From: Thermoleophilia bacterium
GTDB lineage: Bacteria; Actinomycetota; Thermoleophilia; Gaiellales; Gaiellaceae
Direction: 5' to 3'
DNA: 64,000 nucleotides
NCBI GenBank assembly: GCA_020845695.1
Contig: JADLFG010000017.1
Span: forward strand, 65,514-129,513
This document shows, piece after piece, positions 1 through 11,645 of the stretch (its first letter is position 1; every line of letters starts with the position of its first letter). The notes beneath the pieces were generated by a model. The model had not been told where the DNA came from. It did not search any database and saw only the letters and a list, made by a program, of their open reading frames with translations. Position numbers and translations under genes: made by a program.

Positions 1-306
1 TACCGCGCCGTCTGCCAGCGCGGGATCGTCGAGTACGACTCGCGCCGGCAGCCGACGCTGTCTCTGATTCGCGACCAGGGTGCCGAGGAGGTCGACGTCG
101 GCGCCGCCGGCAAGACCGCGGGCGGCCCCTGGGCGTTCGACGCTGCCGGCTACGTCCGCGAGGTCGAGTACTTCGCCGGCTGCGTCCGCGAGCGGCGTGA
201 GCCCGAGCGCTGTCCACCCGAGGCGGGCCGGCAAGCGCTCGAGCTGACGCTCGCCGTGCTCGAGTCGGCCGCGAGCCGCCAGGAGCTCGCGCTGGCCGTT
301 TCCTGA
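1..306 (+). CDS. Gfo/Idh/MocA-family oxidoreductase, C-terminal fragment
   Basis: The frame is open from the first base and stops with TGA at 304-306, giving about 101 residues of a protein whose start lies outside the window. The tail has the arrangement usual at the C-terminus of Gfo/Idh/MocA NAD(P)-dependent sugar or inositol dehydrogenases: a YVREVEYFAGCVRE helix, a short loop rich in Glu and Pro, then GRQALELTLAVLESA. The Rossmann domain and catalytic EKP motif cannot be seen, so substrate and even full family membership remain an inference from the tail alone. A strong nested hairpin follows at 343-385, so the transcript probably ends here. Confidence 0.6.
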   Translation, partial: YRAVCQRGIVEYDSRRQPTLSLIRDQGAEEVDVGAAGKTAGGPWAFDAAGYVREVEYFAGCVRERREPERCPPEAGRQALELTLAVLESAASRQELALAVS

Positions 307-342
307 CGAGGCTTGCGCGACCGATCCACTCCGGCCGCGTCC

Positions 343-385
343 GGGGACTGGCTCTCGGAGGAGCCAGGCTAGACAGAGTCCCCTT
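343..385 (+). terminator. Nested hairpin after the oxidoreductase tail
   Basis: GGGGACT at 343-349 pairs with AGTCCCC at 377-383, and inside it CTGGCTC (348-354) pairs with GAGCCAG (361-367) around a six-base loop. It lies between the stop at 306 and the next start at 398, as expected for a terminator, although only a short pyrimidine run follows rather than a clear U-tract. Confidence 0.5.
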
Positions 386-397
386 CGACCTTGTAGC

Positions 398-2437
398 GTG
401 CGGCGCATGCGGCGAGCCGGTGCTGCGGTGGCACTCGGTGCGAGCGTGCTCGCGATCGGCGCCGCGAACGCCTGGGCGTTCAAGATCGACCCGGGCCGGA
501 CGGCGATCCCGCTGGTGCACGCCCACGTCGGGGATTCCGGCATCCACGAGTCGGTCACCCATCTCGCGATCCTGATCGCCCACCAGGAGGAGCGGGAGTT
601 CACCCCGCCGCGGGCGTTCATCAAGGACGTCCAGACCGGAGCGGAGAACGCCGATGTCACCCACCAGTTCGACTCCGAGCAGCACTTCGACAACGCCACC
701 GTCGCGAACGGCGGCTTCGAGCTCGGCTTCGCGCTCGTGCACGGGTACTTCGACCAGGCGGTGAAGCTCGCGCAGGGGAATGACGAGTTCAGGGAGCCGA
801 GCTTCACGAGCTTCAGGGACATCGCCAAGGAGGTCGAGTCGGCGCTTGCGCGCGTCGTCGTCAGCCCGAAGTGCATCCTGCGGCGACAGTGCCCGACCGC
901 CGCGTTCTACGCCCGGGCCGGGCTCGTCAAGGCGTACGCCGACACGGTGCTGCTGCTGAACCCGAACCCCGACCCGCACGTGCCGACGAACCCCGGCTCG
1001 CTCTTCGCCTCCCCGCGAAACGGGCCCTGCACGGTGCCTCTTCTCTGCCGCGCCGCGCCGGCCATCTCCAAGGCGTCCCGGACCGCGATCACCGAGGTCG
1101 AGGAGGCGGTGGACTGGTCGCTCGGCAAGCACTCGGGCAAGACGCTCGCGCAGCTCCTCGGCCAGGACCACACCCTCGTCAAGCGGCTCGAGCGGGCGCG
1201 TGACGCGATCCGCGCCTACCGGGCGTTCCAGCTCGCGGGGCACGCGCTGCACGCCGCGCAGGACTTCTTCGCCCACTCGAACTACGTGGAGCTGATGGCC
1301 GGAGTACCGGTGGGCCAGCCGATCGCCTCGACGGGCATGGTGCCCGAGGATCTCCCGGTCCCGGCGAGCGCCGCGGACTTCGGCCTGGCCGGGCTCCGCA
1401 CGCTGATGGGAGACGAGCGCTACGCCCGGCTCGAATCCGGCGGCGTCGCAGCAGACTGGCTCGGCGAGGGCGACTACTGCCTCGGCGACCGCGTGCTGAG
1501 CGTCTTCAACCCGGCCCAGAAGATCGAGTTCCGCCTGCCGCGTCTGAGCGCTCTGGCCCTGGGTCTACCCGGCCTGCTCGTCGAGCCGAAGCAAGTGTCG
1601 ATCCCGCTCGGGGGCACGAACCCGGGCCCGCCGCCGGGGCTCAGCTACTGCCACTACGTGACGTCGACGACCGCCGGGCTGAACAAGGACGAGCCGGGCA
1701 CGGGCGAGCCTTCGCATGCAAACCACGAGTTCGCGGCGAAGGTGGCCGAGCGGGTCTCGGTCCTCCTGTGGCGGGACTTCATCAGCCGGGCGACCGCGTA
1801 CTGCCCGGCACCGGGGCGACACCTCAACGGCGACGGCTGCGAGTTGCCCCCCGAGCAGCCCCCGAGCGATCTCTGCGTACCGACCGGCGAGCCGGCGACC
1901 GCACCGGAGGGGACGCTGCTCGAGACGTGCACGCTCGATCCCCGGGTCGTGGAGCCGTACGATCCGGTCTACGGATCGGTTGTTCTCCTCCCGACGCGGA
2001 GCTACCGGCTGGTGGTGAGCGGAGTCGTGGCCGAGGTGCATCTCGACGACGTCTCGAGCTACTGGGAAGCGGATGCGCTCTACTGCCTCGACTCCCCCGG
2101 CTGGGAGTCGTACTGCGGTGACGCCGGGGAGCTGTTCCGGGGCTGGCCCGCCGGCGGCGCCCTGGGCGTCTACTGGGGAAACGGGTTCGGCGGGTACGGT
2201 AACCCCGCTCCGTTCTGGGCGGTCGACGGCACGACGGGAGGGGTGCCGCCGGCGAGCCCGACCCCGCCGCCGTACTCGGAGGCCAACGTCTACGCGGTGA
2301 CGATCGGCGGCGTCGCGGGCCAGATCGCGTTCCTTCAGCAGACGCACGCCAACGTGGGTAGCTTCGTGGTCGAGCTGTGGACGGCCGGCGAGGGTCCCGC
2401 GGACACGCGGCCGGCCCGGGCGCGAGCTCTCCCCTGA
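398..2437 (+). CDS. Secreted Het-C/zinc phospholipase C-like protein
   Basis: A 679-residue exported protein. The N-terminus (RR-rich, then a hydrophobic stretch ending AANAWA) is a signal peptide. The region around residues 280-297 contains HALHAAQDFFAHSNYVEL, the His/Asp-rich helix of the Het-C and zinc-dependent phospholipase C/S1-P1 nuclease-like fold, and another His pair (VHAHVG) lies near residue 45. A Cys-rich C-terminal third (about 480-679) matches nothing I recognise and may be a beta-rich binding domain. The start is GTG 398; ATG 407 in the same frame is equally possible and has TAGCGT seven bases upstream. The gene stands alone between a terminator-like hairpin and a convergent gene. 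Enzyme activity is inferred from the fold motif only. Confidence 0.6.
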   Translation: MRRMRRAGAAVALGASVLAIGAANAWAFKIDPGRTAIPLVHAHVGDSGIHESVTHLAILIAHQEEREFTPPRAFIKDVQTGAENADVTHQFDSEQHFDNATVANGGFELGFALVHGYFDQAVKLAQGNDEFREPSFTSFRDIAKEVESALARVVVSPKCILRRQCPTAAFYARAGLVKAYADTVLLLNPNPDPHVPTNPGSLFASPRNGPCTVPLLCRAAPAISKASRTAITEVEEAVDWSLGKHSGKTLAQLLGQDHTLVKRLERARDAIRAYRAFQLAGHALHAAQDFFAHSNYVELMAGVPVGQPIASTGMVPEDLPVPASAADFGLAGLRTLMGDERYARLESGGVAADWLGEGDYCLGDRVLSVFNPAQKIEFRLPRLSALALGLPGLLVEPKQVSIPLGGTNPGPPPGLSYCHYVTSTTAGLNKDEPGTGEPSHANHEFAAKVAERVSVLLWRDFISRATAYCPAPGRHLNGDGCELPPEQPPSDLCVPTGEPATAPEGTLLETCTLDPRVVEPYDPVYGSVVLLPTRSYRLVVSGVVAEVHLDDVSSYWEADALYCLDSPGWESYCGDAGELFRGWPAGGALGVYWGNGFGGYGNPAPFWAVDGTTGGVPPASPTPPPYSEANVYAVTIGGVAGQIAFLQQTHANVGSFVVELWTAGEGPADTRPARARALP

Positions 2438-2470
2438 CACCGGTGGGGAGGGCCCTGACCCGCGCCGTCG

Positions 2471-4165
2471 CTACCGGAGGACGGGCAGGGTGACCCGGGA
2501 GGCCCGCGCGCGATCGTGGAGCACCGTCTGCGTCGCCACGACCGCCCCCTCCGGCCCCTCGACGCCGAGCGGCCCGCCCGTGTTCAGGTTGCGGTCCCAG
2601 TGGGGGAAGTCGGAGCTCGAGACGTCGAGGCGGAGGCGGTAGCCGGCCGGGATACGAGCTCCGATCGGGCCGAGCGCGAGCCGGTACTCCTCGACCCGGC
2701 CGGGCGTGAGCAGCTCGGGCTCGGAGAGCGAGCGGCGGTAGCGGGCCCGGACGATCCCCTGCACCAGGTTGATCGACTCGCCGTCCGGGTCGACGCGGCA
2801 CAGCTTCGCCGTGAAGTCCGTGTCGACGGCGGTCGAGGCCGCATGGAGCGTCACCTCGACCTCGCCGACGAGGTCGAGATCCTCCGCGAGCGGCGCCGAC
2901 GTGTAGACGAGCGTGTCGCCCCAGCGCTCGGCGGCGTGCTGGGAGCGCGGCCCCATCGGCGTCAGGGCATCGTCGCAGCAGGAGCGCCCGCCGGCGCTCG
3001 CGACCGGCGCGAGCGGGTCGAAGACGAACACGTCCGGCGGCTCGTCGCCGGGCGCTTCCTGCGACAGCGTCCCGTCGCCGTACTTCGAGTTCGCGCGCCC
3101 GCCCGAGTGGAGAAACCACTCCATCGGTCTCGCCCCCGGCGGCGGCCAGGCGTCGAGGTCGCGCCAGCCGTCCCCGAGCACGTACACGGTCGCGGGCGCA
3201 TCGAACACGCCCGAGACGCGCCCCTTCACGACCTCGTCGAGGAAGCGAAGCTGCCAGTCGTTGACCGCCCGCGGCCCCGCGTCCGCCCGCCCGCCGCAGA
3301 GCGGCTCCCAGGGCCCGTGCTGCCACGGTCCGACGAGCAGCTTCTGCCGGCCTGCGATGCCCCGGAAGTTGCGCACCGTGCCGGCGACGAAGATGTCGTA
3401 CCAGCCGCCGACGTGCAGGCCGGGAACCTGGATCCGCGAGTAGTCCTCGTCGATCGCGGTCGCGCGCCAGTAGTCGTCGTAGGTCGGGTGCTCGAGCCAG
3501 TCGAAGTAGTAGGGGGCGTCGGCGCGGCCGAGACCGGGCGGCTTGCGGAGCGGCAGGTGCGAGAGCCAGTCCGTGCTGCCCGCGACCGCCTCCAGGCGGG
3601 AGATCTCCGGTCCGTCCCCCGCCGTCCGCGCCGTGTACGCGGCCAGCCCGGCCGCCCAGCTCGCCGCGAACGCGAGGTTGAGCGCGCCGCGCTCGTACGT
3701 CCAGCCCTCGTAGAACTGCCCTGCCGTCAGCCCCGGGCAGATCGCGACGAGGCTCGGCGGGCGCTCGGCGGCGGCGAGGAGCTGCGCGGCCCCCGGGTAC
3801 GAGAACCCGTACATCGCGACGCGCCCGTCCGCGCCAGGCAGCCGTGCCGCCCACTCGACCGAGTCGTAGCCGTCCTTCGCCTCGTTGACGAAGGGGTAGA
3901 AGACCCCCTCCGAGCGGAAGCGGCCCCGGCAGTCCTGGACGGCCACGACCCAGCCCTGCCGAGCCCACCAGGACGGGTGCGCGTACCCGGAGCCGCTCTG
4001 GGCGTAGGTCTTGTCGTACGGGTTGCGCATCAGCAGAGTCGGCCAGGGGCCGTCGCCCGCGGGCCGGTAGACGTCCGCGCGCAACGTCACCCCGTCACGC
4101 ATCCGCGCGGGGACGTCGCGCTCGACGGTGACCTCGGAGAGGCCCGGAAACGGCTCGGGCGTCAC
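2471..4165 (-). CDS. CocE/NonD-family X-Pro dipeptidyl-peptidase-like hydrolase
   Basis: About 564 residues. An alpha/beta hydrolase domain carries GFSYPGAAQLL (nucleophile Ser in GxSYxG), then GGWYDIF and GPWQHGPW, the Asp/His region typical of CocE cocaine esterase and X-Pro dipeptidyl peptidases, followed by a C-terminal jelly-roll domain (from DLDLVGEVEVTLHA onward). The family hydrolyses acyl esters or amides, and the substrate cannot be read from sequence. GTG 4165 is chosen because it begins one base after the nagA-like stop, with GGAG upstream. An open frame continues upstream to 4282 but lies within the nagA-like gene. No signal peptide, so probably cytoplasmic. Coupled translation with the nagA-like gene suggests a shared operon. 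Confidence 0.85.
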   Translation of the reverse strand: MTPEPFPGLSEVTVERDVPARMRDGVTLRADVYRPAGDGPWPTLLMRNPYDKTYAQSGSGYAHPSWWARQGWVVAVQDCRGRFRSEGVFYPFVNEAKDGYDSVEWAARLPGADGRVAMYGFSYPGAAQLLAAAERPPSLVAICPGLTAGQFYEGWTYERGALNLAFAASWAAGLAAYTARTAGDGPEISRLEAVAGSTDWLSHLPLRKPPGLGRADAPYYFDWLEHPTYDDYWRATAIDEDYSRIQVPGLHVGGWYDIFVAGTVRNFRGIAGRQKLLVGPWQHGPWEPLCGGRADAGPRAVNDWQLRFLDEVVKGRVSGVFDAPATVYVLGDGWRDLDAWPPPGARPMEWFLHSGGRANSKYGDGTLSQEAPGDEPPDVFVFDPLAPVASAGGRSCCDDALTPMGPRSQHAAERWGDTLVYTSAPLAEDLDLVGEVEVTLHAASTAVDTDFTAKLCRVDPDGESINLVQGIVRARYRRSLSEPELLTPGRVEEYRLALGPIGARIPAGYRLRLDVSSSDFPHWDRNLNTGGPLGVEGPEGAVVATQTVLHDRARASRVTLPVLR

Positions 4166-4166
4166 C

Positions 4167-5153
4167 TCAGCTCCGCACCCAGACCGGATCGCCGGCGACG
4201 ACGGTACGCACCGGCTCGAAGCGGGCGTCGAGCACGGCGAGGTCGGCCCTGAACCCGGGCGCGAGCCGGCCGCGGTCTGCAAGGCCGAGCAGGCCGGCCG
4301 GCGTCAGGCTCGCCATCGTTGCGGCCTCGGCGAGCCCGAAGCGGGCGGCCATCCGAGCGACGAGCGCGGCGCCGCAGCGATCGCCGCCACGGAGCTTCCC
4401 GGTCAGGGAGTCCTCGGCCGGTGGGGGAACGACGTCACTCGTGAGCGCGATCCGCCCCGGCCCCGCCACTCTGAACGTCACCTCCTCGGTCGCGGGGTGG
4501 AGGTGGCGCCCGTCGGCGATCAGCCCGAGCGTGACCCGCTCGTCCGCGAGCAGGGTCCCGATCGCGGCCGGCTCGCGCCCGCGGAAGCCGCTCATCGCGT
4601 TCCAGATATGCGTCGCGAAGGAGGCGCCCCGGTCGATCGCGGCCCTGGTCGTGTAGTGGTTCGTCCGCGTGTGGCCGATCGCCGCGATCGCTCCGGCGGC
4701 GACGATCCGGTCGATCGCCTCGAAGCCGCCCTCGACCTCCGGGGCGAGCGTGACCATCCGCACGCGCCCGCTCGCGAGCCAGCCGTCGAGCTCGGCGAGA
4801 TCGACGGGGCGGATGTGCTCCTCCGCCTGGGCGCCCGCCTGCTCCGGGTTCAGGTACGGCCCCTCGACGTGCGCGCCGAGACAGCACGGATCGTCCGGAA
4901 GCGCCGCCAGGAACTCCTCGACGGCGCCGCGCGGCGACGTGCCGACGGTGGCGAGGTAGCCGGTCACTCCGCTCGCGGCGCACCGGCCCGTGTCGTAGAC
5001 GTGCAGGTCGACGAAGCCGGGGAAGACGAGCGGCGCCTCGAGCGGCTCGTCCGTCTGATCGACCGCCGCGATCAGCCCGTCCTCGATCCGGAGCACCCCG
5101 GGCCGCGCGCCGTCGATCGGGTCGACGAGGAGTCCCACCAGCTCGCGTGCCAT
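4167..5153 (-). CDS. nagA: N-acetylglucosamine-6-phosphate deacetylase-like amidohydrolase
   Basis: 328 residues, shorter than typical NagA (about 380). Family motifs are present in order: PGFVDLHVYD, AHVEGPYLNPEQAG (metal-binding Glu), GHTRTNHY, THIWNAMSGF, LIADGRHLHP and TSDVVPPP (catalytic Asp). The enzyme class removes acetate from GlcNAc-6-phosphate in amino-sugar recycling. Two oddities: the first metal motif is HxY rather than HxH, and the usual segment between that motif and the next strand is missing, so the protein jumps from DLHVYD almost straight to SGVTGYLATVG. The metal site may hold a single ion or the substrate may differ. The start is ATG 5153. The stop is one base from the GTG start of the CocE-like gene. 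Confidence 0.8.
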   Translation of the reverse strand: MARELVGLLVDPIDGARPGVLRIEDGLIAAVDQTDEPLEAPLVFPGFVDLHVYDTGRCAASGVTGYLATVGTSPRGAVEEFLAALPDDPCCLGAHVEGPYLNPEQAGAQAEEHIRPVDLAELDGWLASGRVRMVTLAPEVEGGFEAIDRIVAAGAIAAIGHTRTNHYTTRAAIDRGASFATHIWNAMSGFRGREPAAIGTLLADERVTLGLIADGRHLHPATEEVTFRVAGPGRIALTSDVVPPPAEDSLTGKLRGGDRCGAALVARMAARFGLAEAATMASLTPAGLLGLADRGRLAPGFRADLAVLDARFEPVRTVVAGDPVWVRS

Positions 5154-5193
5154 GCGCCCGATTCTCGCGGACCGGGAGGCGCCCGGGCCCGCC

Positions 5194-5649
5194 CTACCGC
5201 AGCGCCGCGACGTCGAACGCCGGCGCGAAGGGGTTCAGAAAGCGGACTCCTTCGATCAGCCGGCCGTGCGAGAGGTCCTCGGTGAGAACGGTCGCGATCC
5301 CGCTCAGCTTCGCGGTCGCCCAGATCAGGCCGTCCCAGTAGGAAACCTGATGCTCGCCGACAGCCCGGATCGCCTCGAGGACCGCCGCGCTGGTGGCGGT
5401 ACAGACAGTCCAGCCCCGGACGAACGCGGCGACATTCCACCCCGCCTCCTCGTGACTGAGTGGAGGGCGAAGCTTGCGCGTCACGGTCGTGAAGAACTCG
5501 CCGAGCACCTGCGTGCTCACGGCACCGCGAGCTTCTCGCTCGAGCTGCTCGAGGACGTACAGCGCGTGCTGTTGCTTCGCCCGATCGAGCGGGTCGTAGG
5601 CGTACACGAGGATGTTCGTGTCAACGAGCGCGGCGGCGGGCGAGCTCAT
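5194..5649 (-). CDS. vapC: PIN-domain toxin ribonuclease (VapC-like)
   Basis: About 151 residues. PIN hallmarks: [11 protein letters not shown] near the N-terminus (first acidic residue), an internal Glu in VLGEFF, and SYWDGLIWATAKL, with later acidic residues that complete the Mg2+ site of this RNase fold. ATG 5649 is preferred over the in-frame start at 5676 because GAGGAG lies seven bases upstream and the protein then begins directly before the PIN motif. It overlaps the end of the antitoxin gene by 29 bases, the normal toxin-antitoxin arrangement with translational coupling. VapC toxins cut tRNA or rRNA; the target here is unknown. Confidence 0.85.
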   Translation of the reverse strand: MSSPAAALVDTNILVYAYDPLDRAKQQHALYVLEQLEREARGAVSTQVLGEFFTTVTRKLRPPLSHEEAGWNVAAFVRGWTVCTATSAAVLEAIRAVGEHQVSYWDGLIWATAKLSGIATVLTEDLSHGRLIEGVRFLNPFAPAFDVAALR

Positions 5650-5908
5650 CGAGCCGCTCCTCGTAGAGCTCGTCACGGGTCCAGGTGCGCCTCCCCTGCG
5701 GCACCTCCAGACGGCCCCGCTCGCGCATGAACGCGAGCGCGTCCTGCCAGAGCGCCTCGTCCTCGGGGAGCCGGCGGGGCTTCGTGACGTGGTCGATGCC
5801 CTGCCGGATCAACTCCGACTCCGTGACGCCGAGCTGCGCCGAGCGCTGCTTGAGCAGCTCGTCCTGCTCGGGCTCGATGTAGACCTGCTTGCGCACCATC
5901 CTTGGCAT
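5621..5908 (-). CDS. vapB: Ribbon-helix-helix antitoxin (VapB/CopG-like)
   Basis: About 95 residues from ATG 5908. The N-terminal [19 protein letters not shown] followed by [13 protein letters not shown] is a ribbon-helix-helix DNA-binding domain, and the charged C-terminal half ([20 protein letters not shown]) is the part expected to wrap the toxin. It probably represses its own promoter. On the minus strand a TACCCT hexamer (5916-5921) sits seven bases before the ATG, so the transcript may be leaderless. ATG 5899 is an alternative start. It is divergent from uvrA; about 104 bases between the two genes hold both promoters. Confidence 0.8.
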   Translation of the reverse strand: MPRMVRKQVYIEPEQDELLKQRSAQLGVTESELIRQGIDHVTKPRRLPEDEALWQDALAFMRERGRLEVPQGRRTWTRDELYEERLDELARRRAR

Positions 5909-5970
5909 ACATCGTAGGGTACATCGCGCCGTGTCATCGTCCATTCCGGACGGCGGCGGCTTACTGGGAA

Positions 5971-5986
5971 ACGAACAGGTGTTCGT
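5971..5986. promoter_or_regulatory. LexA (SOS) box upstream of uvrA
   Basis: ACGAACAGGTGTTCGT contains CGAAC-4-GTTCG, a perfect dyad that fits the Gram-positive and actinobacterial LexA operator consensus. It lies 27 bases before the uvrA ATG and just upstream of the presumed -10 (TAGACT, 6000-6005), covering the -35 area, an ideal repressor position. It may also affect the divergent vapBC promoter. Confidence 0.88.
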
Positions 5987-5999
5987 CCGATGCCCTGGC

Positions 6000-6005
6000 T
6001 AGACT
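6000..6005 (+). promoter_or_regulatory. -10 element of uvrA, leaderless type
   Basis: TAGACT ends seven bases before the ATG at 6013, so transcription should begin at or next to the start codon. No Shine-Dalgarno sequence is present, which agrees with a leaderless mRNA. Confidence 0.6.
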
Positions 6006-6012
6006 CTCCGCG

Positions 6013-8847
<2,835 letters not shown>

Positions 8848-9149
8848 GCCCGGCGGCGCCCCCGGGGCCCCGGGCCCGCGGGGCGTCGCCGCCCGTCCCC
8901 CTGTCACTCCGGCCGCCCCGGGCGGCCGGCCGCCAAGGTCGCGTCGGCACAAGGTGGCGTAACCCCGCCCGCGAAGGCTCGCCCGGGAGCTGAATCGCGT
9001 CCGCCACGCGGGCGCGGGGCGAGCCGAGCGTGGCCCGGCGGCCGGCCCCACTCGAATAGATCTGACAACAACCGTGAAAATGGTTTAGTCTTTCCCGACA
9101 GGGCCTGTAAGTCGGTCCTTACACGCCGTCAGGTTGCGGGGAGAGCGCC
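8848..9149 (+). promoter_or_regulatory. Intergenic region: terminator of uvrA and promoter of the iron/cytochrome operon
   Basis: About 300 bases without a gene. An imperfect GC hairpin (8852-8892; GGCGGCG...CGCCGCC arms) directly follows uvrA and probably terminates it. Bases 9050-9120 form a distinctly AT-richer patch containing CTGACA (9062-9067), an 18-base spacer and TAGTCT (9086-9091), a plausible vegetative promoter for the FTR1 operon. I looked for a Fur or DtxR/IdeR operator and saw no convincing dyad. Confidence 0.45.
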
Positions 9150-11645
9150 GTGAGAGTTCCGCCACGCGAGTCAGAGACAGCCAGGATGAGCGGGGCGCCG
9201 CCGACCGGGCGGCCGCGGTGCGCGCGGGAGCGGGGCGCCCGGACCGTTCCGCGGGGGGACGCCGTCCTCCGCGCGCTGCGCCGCCCGCGGGTCGGGCCCG
9301 TCCTCTCGCTCGCGCTCGCCCTGTCACTCGCTTGCGGGGTGATCTGGGGCGCGGGCACGGCGTCCGCTCAGAGCTCGTCCCCCTGGCAGGTGGCGGAGCG
9401 GATTCGCGACCTGGCGTTCGAGGCCCAGAACCACCTCTACGCCGCCGACCGCGGCGAGCAGCCGGCCGCGCACCGTGAGGCCGCCCTCGCCCTGCTCGAA
9501 GAGGCGCGGACCGCGTACGTCGAGGCGCTCCAGCCCGACCTGCGCGCGCTGGCGCCCGCCGCCGATCGCGTCATCGCCGAGGTGCTGGGCGCGGCCCGGG
9601 CCGCCGCGGAGGAGGGCAACGGCTCAGCGCTGGCCGCCGCCCGGGGGCGGCTCTGGGCGGGCTTGGTCGGTGGCAGCTACCGGGCCGCTCTGGCCAGTCT
9701 CGGGGCCGGGGACGCCGACGCGGCCGCCCTCTGGCTCCGCCTGCGGGAATACCGCGAGGCGACGAAGGCCGCACCGGCGGCGACCGGAGCCGCGGAGGCG
9801 CTGAACGCCCTGCGAGCGGGCGAGCGGTCGCCCGCCGAGGCGCTCGCCGCGGTCGACAGCGACCTGCGCGACGCCTACTTCTACCGTCTGCGCAATGCCC
9901 TGAACGACCTCTCCGACGCGGCCGAGAAGGGATTCGTCACCCGCGCGGCGGAGTGGGCCGGACTGGCGCGTGGCTACTTCGAGATCCTTCGCGACGACTT
10001 CGCCGGTAAGCGTGGCGACGGCGCTGCCGCGTCCCTGGCCGGGGTTCTGGCGGCCGTGGAGGAGGCCGCGGTTGGCGGGGACTGGCGAGCCGTCGAGTCG
10101 GGCGTGGGTGAGGCCCGGTCTGCGCTCGCCGAATACCAGCCGGTCGAGCTGACGGGCGAGGAGGTGGCGGAGCGGGCCAACCTGCTCTACCTGTTTCTCG
10201 ATCTCGTCCGGGTCGAGTACCGAGACGGGGTACGCGACGGCGAGATCGTGATCCCGATCGAGTACCAGGAAGCCATGACCTTCCGCGCGCAGGCGCACGG
10301 GATCTTCGAGGAGCTGCGCCCGATCCTGGCCGCCGCGGACAGCGGGGCCGCCGCACGCCTGGAGGAGCTCCTGGGCGAGCTCGAGTCCGTGCTCGCTGAC
10401 CTCGGCGACCGGGTGCAGGTGGAGCGCCTCGTGGAGGAGGCGCTGACCCTGGTGGAGTCGACGCTCGAGGTTCAGACCGATACCAGCTCGGCAGCGGCTG
10501 CCTTCCCGATCATCAGCACCCTGCTCGACGAGGTGCTCTCGTCGGCGCGGCAGGGCCGCTACGAGGACGCCGAGCGAGCGCGGCTGGAGGCCTACGCGGT
10601 GTTCGAGAGCGGGCCGGAGCTGAATCTCGCTCAGCGCGCCCCCGGTGCGAGCCGCGAGCTCGAGGGTCTGTTCTGGGAGGGGGCGGGCGGGAGCAAGGGG
10701 CTGGCCACGCTGCTGAGGGAGCACGCGGCGCCGGGCGAGATCGAAACCGCCATCGCGGCGCTGACGACGAAGCTCGCCGAGGCGGAGCGGCTTCTGGGAG
10801 TGCGCCTGAGCGGCATCTCGGCGGCGGCCCACGCGGCGGTGATCATCATCCGCGAGGGGCTCGAGGCCCTGCTGATCGTGGGGGCGATCCTCGGCTACCT
10901 GCGCGCGACGGGGGAGCCGAGGAAGTACCGCCTGTGGACGTATGCCGGCGTCGCGGCCGCGATCGTGCTCAGCCTGCTCACGTGGGTGGCCGCGCGCAGC
11001 CTGGTCACGATCAGCGTCGCCAACCGCGAGCTGATCGAGGGCGTGGCCAGCCTGATCGCCGTGGCCGTCCTCTTCTACGTGACCAACTGGCTATTCCACA
11101 AGGTCTACGTCGTGGACTGGATGACCTTCATCAAGGGGAAGGTGGGCAAGGCGGTGACGGGCGGCTCGGCGCTCGCGCTCGCGGGGCTGGGTTTCACGGT
11201 CGTCTACCGCGAGGGGTTCGAGACGGTGCTCTTCTACCAGGCGCTGCTCTTCGACGCGAGCTCGACGGCGGTCCTGCTCGGATTCGTCGCCGGCTCGGCG
11301 GTCATTCTCGCTTTGGCGTACGCGATCCTGCGGCTGAGCGTGCGAGTCCCGCTCAAGCTGTTCTTCACGATCACGGGACTCGTGATGCTGCTGCTCGCCT
11401 TCAGCTTCACCGGGGCGGGGATCCGCGAGCTGCAGGAGGCGGGGATCGTGACTGCCACCCTGCTCGAATGGATGCCGGAGAACGTTCTCCTGATGGAGAC
11501 CCTGGGGATCTTCCCCACGGTCGAGACGACCCTCGCCCAGGCGCTGTTCGTCTGCCTGATCGCATCCACGTTCATCTACAGCCGCTGGCGGGGCCAGAGG
11601 GATCCCGCTCGGCCGGTTGCCATCGCAGAGAAGGAGGGAGCATGA
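9150..11645 (+). CDS. FTR1-family high-affinity iron permease with large extracytoplasmic N-terminal domain
   Basis: 831 residues. A signal-like segment (LALALSLACGVIWGAGTASA) leads into a roughly 500-residue helical extracytoplasmic region, then a seven-helix FTR1 permease domain. The two diagnostic iron-binding REGLE-type motifs are clear: IIREGLEALLIVGAI near residue 568 and VVYREGFETVLFYQ near 687. FTR1/EfeU proteins import iron that is oxidised to Fe3+ during transport; bacterial EfeU lacks the long N-terminal domain. GTG 9150 has GGGGAG upstream; ATG 9186 is an alternative. The stop overlaps the next start (ATGA), so it is translationally coupled to the lipoprotein and, further on, to two cytochrome genes. 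Confidence 0.88.
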   Translation: MRVPPRESETARMSGAPPTGRPRCARERGARTVPRGDAVLRALRRPRVGPVLSLALALSLACGVIWGAGTASAQSSSPWQVAERIRDLAFEAQNHLYAADRGEQPAAHREAALALLEEARTAYVEALQPDLRALAPAADRVIAEVLGAARAAAEEGNGSALAAARGRLWAGLVGGSYRAALASLGAGDADAAALWLRLREYREATKAAPAATGAAEALNALRAGERSPAEALAAVDSDLRDAYFYRLRNALNDLSDAAEKGFVTRAAEWAGLARGYFEILRDDFAGKRGDGAAASLAGVLAAVEEAAVGGDWRAVESGVGEARSALAEYQPVELTGEEVAERANLLYLFLDLVRVEYRDGVRDGEIVIPIEYQEAMTFRAQAHGIFEELRPILAAADSGAAARLEELLGELESVLADLGDRVQVERLVEEALTLVESTLEVQTDTSSAAAAFPIISTLLDEVLSSARQGRYEDAERARLEAYAVFESGPELNLAQRAPGASRELEGLFWEGAGGSKGLATLLREHAAPGEIETAIAALTTKLAEAERLLGVRLSGISAAAHAAVIIIREGLEALLIVGAILGYLRATGEPRKYRLWTYAGVAAAIVLSLLTWVAARSLVTISVANRELIEGVASLIAVAVLFYVTNWLFHKVYVVDWMTFIKGKVGKAVTGGSALALAGLGFTVVYREGFETVLFYQALLFDASSTAVLLGFVAGSAVILALAYAILRLSVRVPLKLFFTITGLVMLLLAFSFTGAGIRELQEAGIVTATLLEWMPENVLLMETLGIFPTVETTLAQALFVCLIASTFIYSRWRGQRDPARPVAIAEKEGA

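Noticed and set aside
9050..9120. Fur or DtxR/IdeR operator for the FTR1 operon
   Set aside because: The region is AT-richer but shows no dyad matching either consensus; recorded as promoter only.
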